Below, in pieces: positions 23,248 to 33,612 of a stretch of DNA of 64,000 nucleotides. The DNA comes from Drosophila pseudoobscura (taxonomy: Eukaryota; Arthropoda; Insecta; Diptera; Drosophilidae), in contig NC_046683.1 in assembly GCF_009870125.1 (NCBI RefSeq), positions 7,564,001 through 7,628,000 on the forward strand, written 5' to 3'. The notes below the pieces were generated by a model that was given only the letters and a program-made list of their open reading frames with translations, made no database searches and was not told the DNA's origin. Position 1 is the stretch's first letter, and the number at the start of each line of letters is the position of its first letter. The position numbers and the translations under genes were made by a program.

Positions 23248-23870
23248 ATGTCCGAATTGCAGCAGCAGCAGAACAGCTACGAGCAAGAGTGCCAGCGGGC
23301 GGAGCTGCTGGGCCTGCAGGCGCCAGACAAGGACGAGTTTGATCGTAGACTCCAAGCCCGCCTCGAGCAGGAGCAGGCCGACCACGATGCAGCCGAGGCA
23401 GTGGTAAGTCCCTGAACTCTCCTCTCCACGAACGCTTGACGACACCCTACGGTTTCTTTGCCCGCCCAAAGCTGTTGGAGCAACAAGGCGAAGCGCTTAG
23501 AGATGTCGGCGGCAAGCTGGGCGAACTGAATAGCATTTTGTCCAGCACGCAGCAGAGACTGAACCGATTTAAGCAGACGGCCTGCGGCAGCCTCACCAAC
23601 ATCTTTGCCCGACCCAGCTCCGGGTCCGTAGATCTCTCTGCAGCAGCAGCAGGAGCAGCAGAGGGAGCCGCGTCCCAGGAAGAGCGTGCCCCTGTCCAAG
23701 AGCAGCCACGGCACCCACCCACAGCGGCCGAGGTCAGTGCCGCCAAGGCCGCCAAGCAGCAGCGCATAGACTCGGATCTGGACAAACTGGACGCGCTAAT
23801 CAACAAGGCGGATAACGCCCACATAGCCATGAGCGAGCAGACGAAGCAGATGCGGCGCTTGGCCAAGTGA
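23248..23870 (+). CDS. Small coiled-coil protein, SNAP-25-like (putative Qbc SNARE relative)
   Basis: Two exons: 23248-23403 and 23472-23870, giving 184 residues; the junction reads AAEAVLLEQQGEALRD. The protein is hydrophilic, without membrane segments. Two heptad regions flank an Ala/Ser/Pro-rich linker. The first (about 53-85, LLEQQGEALRDVGGKLGELN) is followed by a single Cys. The second is at the extreme C-terminus (RIDSDLDKLDALINKADNAH). Both recall the two SNARE helices of SNAP-25 proteins, but the central-layer glutamines do not seem conserved. The family is inferred by eye. An unrelated coiled-coil adaptor is the alternative. Confidence 0.7.
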
Positions 23871-24628
23871 GGCCTGGAATCGAGGAATCAAGGAAATAAG
23901 GACTCAAGGTTCGAATGGGGTTACTTTCTTTATTATGTACGAAATTCGTTTTGGTCTATAATCAATACATCAGATCTTCGGCATGTCTCTCCCTCCGTCT
24001 GCTAGCCTTGATCCTGGCCAGCCTTTGTCCTCTCTTTCTTTGGATGAATGAGTCTCTGTATGAGTTTCGCTTATAACTGAAGCTGAAGTTGAGATTACCC
24101 AAAAGCGTTTTCAATCACATGCAGGCAGGCGGACAGTGCGGGTTGCGCTTCAGAGCTCTCATTCGGATGGATCTGCCCTCAAGCCCGTTCGTCGCCCGCT
24201 TCTAATCCTCGTTCATATCCTTCATCGTTTACCTCTACTACTCGCATTATATCATATTCAAAGTTTACAGAAGTTTTTTGTCGATATAAAAGATAAATCT
24301 CGTTGTAAAATATAGGAAAAATATAATTAATTTTATAAAGTATATTCCAAATATATTCAACAATCGTTTCAGTTTTTATCCATTCAGATACTATTTGTGA
24401 CGTGCAATTTTGTTTGTCATTTTTTTGGATTTGATTTTTGCTCAAAACATTATTTGAATCATTTTTTAATGGTTTTTATTTTAATTTAACTAGCAAAAAT
24501 ATTATTTTCTCTTATTGTTTTCCAAAAACTCATTAAATGAATTAATGTGTGTATTTATTTTCTTAACTTAATTGTTTTGAATTTTAGTTTGTGGTTTTCC
24601 ACCATATATACAATTTTGATGCATAGTA
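23871..24628. other. Intergenic, no gene seen
   Basis: A+T-rich spacer between convergent genes. The only ORFs are low-complexity and lack coding character. Confidence 0.5.
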
Positions 24629-24742
24629 CAGTGCGTTTCACGGCGTTAGGAGGCATGAATGGACATGCACTCCAGCCAAAAACAAAACCAAATATCTATC
24701 CAGAAATCACAGCCACTGGTCGCATGGCCATGAAACGCACTG
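24629..24742. mobile_element. Short non-autonomous Tc1/mariner-type element (MITE)
   Basis: The terminal inverted repeat CAGTGCGTTTCA(C/T)GGC begins at 24629. Its complement, GCC(A)TGAAACGCACTG, ends at 24742. TA dinucleotides at 24627-24628 and 24743-24744 flank the element, the expected target duplication for this superfamily. At 114 bp it has no coding capacity. Confidence 0.75.
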
Positions 24743-24942
24743 TACTACAGCTGGACTAGCATTACATCCACCTCCACTACTTCCTCTAGCTAATACTTGT
24801 TGAGAAAAATGTTTGTAAAGATTAAATAAATGCGTCAAATATTACAAATTAAATTAAATTCTTATTTAAACTAACACAAAGAACGAAAGTAAGAGTAACA
24901 TAAGCTCTGCTCTGCACTCTGTCTGAAGAGAGGATACGAGAA

Positions 24943-26409
24943 TTAGTTTGAGGAAGAGGCGTCGCTCAGGTTCGGCTGCAACTCTGCCAAGCGCTGGCGG
25001 CCAGACTCCTTCTTGGCCGCATTCAGGCGCGACTCTAGCAGCCAATTAAGCAGACGCTGGCGGTTGGACTCTCCATTGAGCACGCTCGGCAGGGATATGG
25101 CACGTCTGATACTTGGGCTGCGCTTTCGGCCGAACATAACGCTGCCTGGATCCGACTGTTCGTCATCGCTGTCGCTACTGTATGAGCTTGGAAGCTTCGC
25201 ACTAGCCACGTAACTGCCACCCGGCTGAGCCTCGTCCTCGTATATGAAGTACGTAAGGACGAGATTTTCTTCCATCGCACTGCGGCGCCACTCCATGGGT
25301 TGGTACTCGGCGTTGCGGTCGAGGCGCTGGCGCAGCTCCATGAACATTTTGGGAGAGATTTCAAACTGGGAGACATCCTGGTGGGCCTGCCAGCGCTGCA
25401 GGATATCCGGCGGCTCCTCCTGGCAGTCTTCGTAGATGCCGTAGCTGAGCTTGATGGCATAGTAGCCGCGCAGCACGGGCGCCTTCCCACTGATGCGCCG
25501 CAGCACTCTCAGCTGCGGCTCCACCACACGGATGAGCATATACTGCTTTTGCTGCGATGTGGGAGAGGCGTACAGAACGGCGCGGCTGCCCGTGAGGTTT
25601 ATCGATGGCAACACATGGGGCCACAGGCTGTTGAGCAGGCGCAACACCAGCTCCGTCATGGTGGAAAACTGGAAGAAGTGACGGATGGCCGGCGGCAGTC
25701 CGTCTGATTTCTGAGCTGACGGCAGCCAGCGAACGGTATCGGCCCACAGTCTGGCCGCTTCTCCATTGAAGATGGCCATGCCCAGGAAACGCATGCAGCG
25801 CTGGCAATGCAAGTGCTCGCCACGTCTCACAATTTTGGCCAGATTGACCATCCGTATGATCACGTTGTTGAGGCCGTAGAAGAGGTCTTTCTCGCCCGGC
25901 AACAGGCTGTGTGGCCTGTCCTGTCCATGTCCATGTCCATGTCCATGGTCGTGGCCGTGGCAAAAGAACTCATTCGGATCCACAATGCAATTGGGAAACT
26001 CACGAAGGCGCGTGTAGATGCGCCGCGGGGCTACCTCTGCCTGGCAGCCAACGCATTGGATCGCCAGGGATTCATTCTCGCAGCAGCTAAGGAGCAGCGG
26101 CTGCATGGGCACGCTTACCGTGCGTTTGTCAAGGACAGCGACGGCTATTCTGTTGAAACTAAAGCGAAAGCTCATGTTTTTGCCGCTCAAGAGGAAGCCG
26201 GACAGGCTGCTGAGGTCCATGTCGAACTCGTTTACTCGCATGATCTCGGTGTCTATGGATTTCCCTGTTCCACGGTCGGCATCATCAATGTAGATTCGCT
26301 GCTCCAGGATGACGACGCGCATGTTGCTGGCGTCATTGCGATGGAGCTGGATATACACTTGGCCGCAGTTTAGGTAGGGACGAATCTCGATGAGTACGCC
26401 CGCTAACAT
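24943..26409 (-). CDS. UBE3D-like E3 ubiquitin ligase (HECT-like, UBCH10-binding family)
   Basis: Single-exon ORF of 488 residues on the minus strand. It has the layout of UBE3D/UBE2CBP proteins (HECT_2 family). The N-terminal beta-rich half contains CVGCQAEV. The middle has LFYGLNNVIIRMVNLAKI and HCQRCMRFLGMA, giving two CxxC pairs that may bind zinc. The C-terminal half includes YAIKLSYGIYEDC. An unusual Gly-His repeat (CHGHDHGHGHGHGQD, around residue 150) sits between the cysteine pairs and is encoded by a short tandem repeat at 25921-25965. The C-terminal tail is Ser-rich. It is divergently arranged with the cytochrome b5 gene. Confidence 0.75.
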   Translation of the reverse strand: MLAGVLIEIRPYLNCGQVYIQLHRNDASNMRVVILEQRIYIDDADRGTGKSIDTEIMRVNEFDMDLSSLSGFLLSGKNMSFRFSFNRIAVAVLDKRTVSVPMQPLLLSCCENESLAIQCVGCQAEVAPRRIYTRLREFPNCIVDPNEFFCHGHDHGHGHGHGQDRPHSLLPGEKDLFYGLNNVIIRMVNLAKIVRRGEHLHCQRCMRFLGMAIFNGEAARLWADTVRWLPSAQKSDGLPPAIRHFFQFSTMTELVLRLLNSLWPHVLPSINLTGSRAVLYASPTSQQKQYMLIRVVEPQLRVLRRISGKAPVLRGYYAIKLSYGIYEDCQEEPPDILQRWQAHQDVSQFEISPKMFMELRQRLDRNAEYQPMEWRRSAMEENLVLTYFIYEDEAQPGGSYVASAKLPSSYSSDSDDEQSDPGSVMFGRKRSPSIRRAISLPSVLNGESNRQRLLNWLLESRLNAAKKESGRQRLAELQPNLSDASSSN

Positions 26410-26496
26410 TTCGATCCTGTTTATTTGTTATATTTTATTTGGACGTTTTGGCGGTAAGGTAAAAAAAAGAACGATTTCCGAGAAATATTGGCTTAA

Positions 26497-26559
26497 CCGA
26501 CCCTCAGAAATATACTAAAATATACCGTCTCATTTTAAAAATATACCGTAATCATACCG
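26497..26559 (-). promoter_or_regulatory. Inverted promoter-repeat copy upstream of the UBE3D-like gene
   Basis: Read on the minus strand this gives ACGGTATATTTTTAAAATGAGACGG, then a perfect Motif 6 (TTTAGTATATTT, 26519-26508) and CTGAGGGTCGG. The same succession occurs in forward orientation at 27010-27075 and 46288-46345. It points towards the UBE3D-like ATG at 26409. No Motif 1 or DRE follows in this copy. Confidence 0.65.
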
Positions 26560-26814
26560 ACTAATTCAACTGACTAATGTCAGGTGGCGCTGCTGATAAT
26601 TAAATCAATATGTCTTTAATATGTAGCGAATGTGTAGTTGGCGTGTAGTTAGCATGTACATCATTAGTGGAAATTGTTGTTTACCTTTTTTCGTTTAAAC
26701 CTTATATAATATGAATATATGAATTGTATGAACTGGCACATCTATATACTGTATGGTTAGTGATAATATCCAATATAAATGAGTTCTTAAAGTTAGCCAG
26801 TCTTATAAGAAAGG

Positions 26815-27112
26815 GACCTCTTTTAGCCGGTTGACAACAATGAGTCTCATTCCATACACAATGACAGCAAGAAAACAAGTCAAGTATTTAAAACAAATTG
26901 ATTCATTAATTGTATACAATATGTGGGCATAGATGGGCGTTCTTTCTAGCTAGTAATATTCGATGGAATATCAAAATCGAGGAATATGTAAAATATAACT
27001 TGAATTCGTCAGTATATTTACGGTATAGTTTTAAAATGGGACGGTATATTTTGGTATACATCTGGGGGTCGGACTGTATGTTTTAACGATAAGTCCGCGG
27101 TGACACTGCTCA
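26815..27112 (+). repeat. Copy of the dispersed promoter-bearing repeat (cytochrome b5 copy)
   Basis: Shares with the schlank-upstream array the words GGTTGACAAC, AACAATGAGTCTCATTCC, CATACACA, GATTCATTAAT, ATGTGGGCAT, TAGCTAGTAATATT, ACGAGGAA-like, CGGTATA and GGGTCGGAC. They run in the same order as 46141-46376. The right part is the cytochrome b5 promoter. Confidence 0.7.
27008..27108 (+). promoter_or_regulatory. Cytochrome b5 core promoter: Motif 6, DRE-like, Motif 1-like
   Basis: GTCAGTATATTT at 27008-27019 is an exact Motif 6. CGGTGACACTG at 27098-27108 differs from Motif 1 by one base. A degraded DRE (AACGATAA) lies between. The ATG is 70 bases downstream. Confidence 0.65.
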
Positions 27113-27177
27113 GCTGTTTGCCCTTCGAAATTAAAAAGTCAACAGGTTCGCAGTGCAAATCAAATAAGTGGAAAAAC

Positions 27178-28825
27178 ATGGCAAAAGAAATTTCATTGGC
27201 TACAGTCAAGAAGCACAACAAGGCTGATGATCTCTGGATAGTTATCGAAAATAAAGTCTATGACGTCACCAAGTTTCGGCTCGAGGTAAACCCGTGGATT
27301 GTGTTGTAAAGCTGATTGATTCCTATTTATGTATTTGGCAGCATCCCGGTGGTGAGGACTCGCTCGTAGATGTGGCTGGTCGTGATGGCACCAAGGAGTT
27401 CATCGACGTGGGCCACAGCCTAGAGGCCAGGTCTGCAGGCTTTCAAATTGAACGACTTTCAAGCGATTTCCTCCCATTAATTCGTTGTCTGTTATTTTTC
27501 CTTTTAGGGAGATTATGAAAAAGTTTTATATTGGCGATTTGGCGGCCGCTGATATCAAAAAGAACAGCCCAATTAGGTGAGCGACAGGCTTTAATTTAAC
27601 AAGGATAACTAAAAGAATGCCTGCTATCTCATGTGCAGAAAACCCTAATTCTATAAAGGATCAAGAACCGCATTCCCGATTCCAATAGAATTATGGTCAT
27701 CATCTTTCCCCCATCATCGCTATTCTCCTTGCATGACTCAGTCCACTACCGAATGCCATGTCTTTGACACATAATCAATAGTCTATTACGCATATCCCCG
27801 GCTAACCAAATTTTTGTGTAACGCATTCTTTGGCCTCCATCAGCGAAATTTTACAGGCATGAAATTATACTGACTGACAGCACTTTCTTTCCTACGAATT
27901 TTTCTTATTACGTACGTTTGTGTAGCCCATCCTTTGGTATTGTCCAGACTGACACCAATCCTTCTTGCCACATATGTAACATATACGAAAGGACGCTTTA
28001 GGACTTGGGAAACGTTACTTAAGTGGCATGTCTGAAACTGATAATTGATATAGTACCTTCCCTATACTACCTATATATTAGATTTGGACCTGAAATGCAC
28101 TTGTAAAGTAGTTGATCTTACAATTATCACACATTTGATAACAAATCGCTTACCTCTTTCCCCAAGCTTTAAGTCATTCTCAAGCTCCAAAGTCAAGTTC
28201 TACAAATGCTAACAAGCTATACCATATTGAAGAGGGAACTGTAAGTTTTGTATACATATATGTGGCACTAAATTATAGCACGAAAAACCACTCGAAAAAT
28301 GTATGCTTCACTAACACACAACCACTTGGATGCTATTGGATTTCGCACCGTTTTCTCGGCATGTTTCTGTCTTGAGGGGGATACTAACCACTATGCTATC
28401 AAGGACCGAAATGTTTCTATTTTCTTTTGCCTTTTTCTTTTGTTTCTTTTGTTTCTTGGTTTCTCTATCCTTACCACCACCACAACCACAGCACTAGTGC
28501 CACGCCCACAGAAACTGGTGAAGCCAGCATCAGTAATGCTCCTCCTACCGCGCCCAAGCAATGTTGCATCCTGCATTAACCTGCACCTTAAAGTCCACCC
28601 TACCAAAAGCCTAACCCACTTAAAGTGCATTTTAGTTTCGCAATAGCTAAATGCATATACATACATACCATATTTGAAAGAATGCTCTCTAATTAATTAT
28701 GTAAAACATATTTTCTATTTGCCGACTCAAGCAGATGCGCTCATGTGGGACTGGCCCTGGGTGCTGTTTTTCTGGGCTTTGCTCTGATTTATGTGATTAA
28801 GCGGGGAGGAGGACCCAAGCAGTAA
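27178..28825 (+). CDS. Cytochrome b5, tail-anchored
   Basis: Four exons: 27178-27285, 27342-27430, 27508-27576 and 28735-28825, giving 118 residues. The haem-binding domain spans about residues 5-80, with YDVTKFRLEHPGGEDSL and DVGHSLEAR carrying the two axial histidines. The last exon encodes a hydrophobic helix (VGLALGAVFLGFALIYVI) followed by KRGGGPKQ. This is a classic C-terminal tail anchor with basic lumenal or cytosolic residues for the ER or outer mitochondrial membrane. It donates electrons to desaturases, P450s and other oxidases. D. melanogaster has a similar X-linked gene that I recall as CG3566. The last intron (1158 bases) cleanly separates the soluble domain from the anchor. Confidence 0.9.
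27577..28734 (+). other. Last intron of the cytochrome b5 gene
   Basis: A+T-rich with no nested gene that I can support. An open stretch at 28299-28646 lacks coding character. Confidence 0.5.
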
Positions 28826-30088
28826 CCATCGGTACTGTCTGATATTTCTTCCGCTTCTTCCTTCATTCCGCCGCAATTGGAACGATAGTGGAATTTTTAT
28901 GCCCGCATTTTGGATATTGTACAATAATGATATTATTTATTTGCCGTTTGCAAATAACCCACAAAGTACCCGATAATTAATAGAAATCTGTGAAGCCATC
29001 GCATTTGAGAGTCCATAAGAGAGAGATAGGACTCCACGATTGAGCACATTCTATCTACCTTTCTATCTATCCATCTATATCTATAGTCAAAGTTCTATCT
29101 GTAGCACGCATTTGTTCAATGTTTAATTCAATAAATCATGCCTTTTATACAAAGGGTGGGCACACAGACTCTTCAACTCTTCTTTTGATTGTGCCTTAGA
29201 GCAGACGTGGGCACGTCATTGGTGCCAACTGCTACCGAGAGAATGCAAAAACACTACACTACTCAGTCAGTATATAAGAAACATACTGCTTTATACATCT
29301 TATACAATATAGTCCAGCACTCTGTCTATTCTCTTTTCGCCCAATCACAAATATTCCAGCTGATTCCACACCGCATATCTCTGTATCTCTTCCCACCTAA
29401 GAAATACCATCCGGCCGTTACACCTCGCCTTTTCCGGACTGAGACCATTCGCGTGTCAGGGGTCGGTCAGCCCCTGGATGCCACAGATTTTCACTAATAC
29501 CTTATACCTCTCTGGACACTGGCAGAGTGGCACTCACGCCTTTAGACTGTCAATCCCTCCCTCCTGTTGGAACGCGGAAGAGGAGGAACTTGCTTTGCAC
29601 TACGGCGAATGGAAGAAACCTTTGCATGCGGCTTCAGAAAGATTTCTGTTCTTCACAATTGCTTTTGCTGATGGGTGCATCAGAGAGATGTGGGTGCGCT
29701 CCATTGGATAACAGAGATTGAGTCAGAGTGAGGTGAGAAAATTTAGGATGTACTCGTATATGGGGGTCGCCAGTTTGGATGATCTGTGCCAAGAAGGACG
29801 TGCTCTTTGGCATGCCTGAATGGGAGAGAGCGCAATCCTTTCAAGTTGCAGAAACCCAGCACCCGAGAAGGATCGGAGAAGTTACATTGCTCTAGCACGA
29901 GAGAAGATATGATCTGCGTTTGCATCCAACAGATAAGTTCTACATACATATATGTATATTTGACTCAAAATTAACAATATTTTTTATAAATTTTGTCTCA
30001 ATCTGTACGCAGCTTCGTTTCAGGGTCTGGTGGTACAAGTTTTGAAATAATATTAACAATAAATTTTCAGAACAGATGCGAGATTTTT
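28826..30088. other. Intergenic
   Basis: Contains a (CTAT)n-like tract at 29045-29095 and AATAAA at about 29130. No coding exon is supported. Confidence 0.45.
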
Positions 30089-32294
30089 CTAATAAATTTT
30101 TGCTTGAATGATTATCATTTGCTTGCGCTTCTTGGATAAGCGCTGAAGAGTGGCATGTGGTATGATCAGGACGGAGGAGCTGGCAAAGAGAGCGCCAATC
30201 TTAAGGCTTGCTCGAAGGTCGTAGGTGCTGCCGGTGGCCACCATCGTGGTGTCCGCTCGCTTTTGGGCACGAACAGCAAGTGTGCCACAGAGGCGCCCAC
30301 CAGTGGGCTGTAAGGTGGACAGCCACAGGAGCAGCATCTCGTGCGAGTCATCCTCTTGCTGATACTGAGGCAAAGAGCTGCTGGTGCTGCGTTCCACAAA
30401 GAGATCACGGTGCCGGGTACGGACCGACATGAACAGAACGGGAAGCAGATCCAGCGGCTCGTCGAACATAGAACTGATAGTCTTTCCCGGCAAAAGGAAC
30501 ATCCGGTGGCACTTGGTCTGGTTGAGACGCGTCTCGTTCGGGTCCAAGAAGAAGGTCTTGGTCTGCCGCAAGGCCATCCCATCAACGGTCACCGTGTGAT
30601 GATCGGTTCGCAAATGGGTAATAAGGGACGAGACGAAGCACAGTCTCGGGCAATCCCCTTCGGGGCACTGTATGGGATCACGGCGCCTCTTCAGCTTTTT
30701 GGACCCGCCCTTCTCCACCAAGACGACGTTCGTCTTCGGCTCTTCCTGCAGGGTCTCGTTCGCCCGGACGTTGACTGTGCTGAACTGGGACTGGGCTGGC
30801 CAAGACAGCGTTGTGTTTTCGCCAGGAGGTGGAACCGGAAAGATCCGCTGGTAGTTGCAACGCTGCACGATGGACCCAAGCCTCTTAGGTTTCGTCTCCT
30901 GCTGCACGGTGTCCTCCAAATTGGGGCTTTCTCGCTGAAGATTTGGGGATTCTCGCGTATCGTTGCTGAAACCACTCTTCTCCTTGATGACATCCAGCAG
31001 TTGCTCCCCGAGCAGGGCTGCGCCTTTGTCCACCTCCCCGCTCTTCCGAATAAGACGATCTAGGTCAGCATCTTTATCCACCTCTCCTCCGTTCAGCCGT
31101 TCAGCCTGGTCAGGGGTTGGCAGAGCTCCGCCGCACTGACGCTGAGGGCACTTCTTGATGGACCATGCCAATCGATTCCTCTTCTCCAGATGCTGCATGC
31201 GACGTTGAATGTTGTTCAAATTTTCCATTACCTTGCGCTTCGCCTCGATTGTGCGCTGCAGATGCTCCAGGGAGTTCTGAGAGCTGGGAGAGCCACTAGT
31301 CTTCGACTCTGGTTTCTCGCCGCTGGTTGAGATGTCAGCGAGGCCATCTCCGCTTCCATCTCCCTGCTGAAGCGACCTGGCGATGCTGGACTCCTCGTTG
31401 GACGGTTGCACCTTCCGATAACGTGCGATCTGCTGCATATGCATATCCTCCCTAGGATATATGGGAATCCTTTCAAGGTCGGACTGCTGTTGCTGCTGCG
31501 TGGTCGTAGTCGTAGTCTTGGAGCTGCTTAAGTTTCCGAGATCTTTGAAATGACAGCAGGAATCTGCCGGCACCTTGGACGCCATAGACTTGGTGAGCCT
31601 CTTTCTGCGCCTCCGCTGGCGAGCCCCCGCACGCCGCTCGCTCGACGATCGTGGGATCGAATAATGGCGCTGCTGTATGCTGGCAGATCGTGGGGTCAGT
31701 GACGCTGCCTGGCGCTGCTTCTTCTTGCTTTGTGTTGGTGTGGTCCTGGGACTTGCAGGATTCTCTCCCAGATCCTGGTGCTGCTGCTCCTGGCTCTGTA
31801 ATGGTGGGGTCAGAGGAGTCTTCTCCTCCTGGGTTGGTGGGGTCAGAGGAGGTTTCTTTCGCAGGTAATGGCGCTCCTGCAGTGCTGGCACCTTGGGTGG
31901 CGGATGCGGATTATTATCCAGCAAATCAGAACGAGAAGAAGTAACCCCCACGGGCTGCACAACGCCCTGCAATACCCAATCGGGCTGCGGATTCAGAGAG
32001 TGTGAAATGGAATGGAAAGGGATATGCATTAGTTGGAGCTTCTTGGCAGTGGATGGATTGTCTTTGGCTTACAGCATTCTTGCCCGTTTGTTCATCGTGT
32101 ACTTCATCCTCACTCTCCTCCAAATTGATGAAGAAGGTGAGCTGCTGGCATTTGCTGCAATGGTCGGAGGTACCCACCACGGTACGCTCCTCTGGTCTGG
32201 TGCTAGGACGACGGAAATCGTACTGCGGATTGCTGCTAACAGAGCCCCTCGTCTGGCCACATATTGTGCACTCGTACATTCTACGATTAACCAT
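30089..32294 (-). CDS. Rapidly evolving protein with Cys/His motifs, possibly DUF4729 family
   Basis: Two exons on the minus strand: 32294-32073 and 31966-30089, joined in phase 0 (TGKNA to GVVQPVG), giving 699 residues. The N-terminus has two CxxC pairs (YECTICGQ and HCSKCQQ) spaced like a small zinc ribbon. The centre is long and low-complexity (Pro, Gln, Ser, Arg/Lys), with a predicted coiled coil (LEHLQRTIEAKRKVMENLNNI). The C-terminal 220 residues are better ordered. They start with a C2H2-like finger (CPEGDCPRLC, then HLRTDHH) and continue with FFLDPNETRLNQTKCHRMFLL. The C-terminal part resembles the insect DUF4729 proteins as I remember them. No function is known to me. Confidence 0.75.
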
Positions 32295-33398
32295 AGAGGA
32301 AAGGTATCCATCAAATGTGCCATTATTTCGAACTTACGCAATTTGTTGGGATATATATATACATTAAAGTTATACAGGTTGTGTTTTCCCCTCCCTACAC
32401 TCGCATTTTTTCCAGCACAGAGTCGTAGTCGTAGAGTCGTAGAGTCGTAGTGTAGCCTGAAGTTTTCCTCAAATCGAGGACTTGATTCGTTTAACAAAAC
32501 TAACTAGATCGCCCCAAAAGTTAGTCCTACTCGTATATAGGATAGGTAGATTGTGTGTTGAGGGATAAGTATATCTTTGTGTCCAGTCGTAGACTGAAAG
32601 ATTGAGTTTTCGATGAGTTCCATTCTTGCGATATACAGGAACTTCCACTTTGCATCCTTGCATCCATTTATTTTGATATTATAAGGCTATAAAGTGCCGG
32701 TGAAAGGGTGGACGATGGGGTTAGACTTCCCAAAACTTTGCCAATTCGTTCTTAAGCCAATCTTCAGTCCGACTGCTAGATATTTATGTCATTTATCTAA
32801 GTGGTGTGTCCGTGAAATGAAGGATATTTTGCTTCAGTGGTCTCGAGTGGGTTTCTTTGTACATATTATTCACATTGTATATACATATGTATAATTAGAT
32901 CTGTTTGTAATGTACGGAGGATAGGGATTATAATTCCCCGTACCATATAGCTTCTACAACTAACTGCCTTCGTCTCCTTGTCATCAAGGAGTAATCCCTG
33001 TAATTAGTATTCATATTTCATGCTTGGCTCTTTTTGAGCGGGTCTACATTTCTGTCAGAAATCTTTGCACTCCGGAAAGGAAAGCACAACCCCCGCTGCT
33101 AAGCCACACTGGGAGAAAGAGGGTGGAAGTGGTTTAGTTTAAAACCAAGACAATGGAATAGTCTTAATTGTGTATGTATTACCCTTAGTTGATAAGCCAC
33201 ACTGGGAGAGACTCACTCTCTCTTTGAGCTCCAGATATAATGCTAAGACCCAAGACAAAGCCAATTGAATCGTCTTAACCTTATATTTATTGCATAATCT
33301 TTTAGGAGACCGACAACAAAATGGAGAGAAACATTTACTAAATGGCTGATTTTATTACAATTTTTCCTGCTGCTCCGTCCCTTCGTCCCATGGCTCGA
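32295..33398. other. Intergenic with a short imperfect tandem repeat
   Basis: Includes a triplicated TAGAGTCGTAG-like tract at 32425-32455 and the imperfect direct repeat at 33100-33300 listed separately. No gene supported. Confidence 0.45.
33100..33300. repeat. Two imperfect direct copies of a ~95-bp unit
   Basis: Both copies begin TAAGCCACACTGGGAGA (33100 and 33191) and share ACCAAGACAA/ACCCAAGACAA, GTCTTAA and ATTACCC/ATTGCAT-type blocks. Homology is degenerate. Confidence 0.5.
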
Positions 33399-33569
33399 TC
33401 ATGGGGATTCAAATACTCGTTTGGGAGCCGTTTCTTTGGTGACCAACACATCCGTCAGACCACGTATCGCAGGTGAATACAGGCTTGAGGATGAATTCAG
33501 CAGCTCCTCCAGATGGGAATACCAATTCCCTAAGGTCAATTGTGGTCTAAGAAAGGCATGGGATACCAT
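33399..33569 (-). CDS. Candidate small ORF (56 codons) or terminal exon
   Basis: On the minus strand an ATG at 33569 opens MVSHAFLRPQLTLGNWYSHL and ends ETAPKRVFESP at the stop 33401-33399. Residue composition looks like real protein (Leu-rich helix, no low complexity). A minus-strand AATAAA (33356-33351) lies 43 bases past the stop. The frame stays open upstream to an AG acceptor-like site (ATTACAG, about 33612), so this may be the last exon of a longer transcript. The ORF falls between the Spt6 3' end and the zinc-motif gene. No homologue recognised. Confidence 0.4.
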   Translation of the reverse strand: MVSHAFLRPQLTLGNWYSHLEELLNSSSSLYSPAIRGLTDVLVTKETAPKRVFESP

Positions 33570-33612
33570 CTTATGGTATAGGGGGCGGGGAAGGGTGGGA
33601 GGCTGTAATACC

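Noticed and set aside
28299-28646. 115-codon ORF in the last cytochrome b5 intron
   Set aside because: Low-complexity Phe/Leu-rich translation from T-rich intron sequence; no splice or promoter support.
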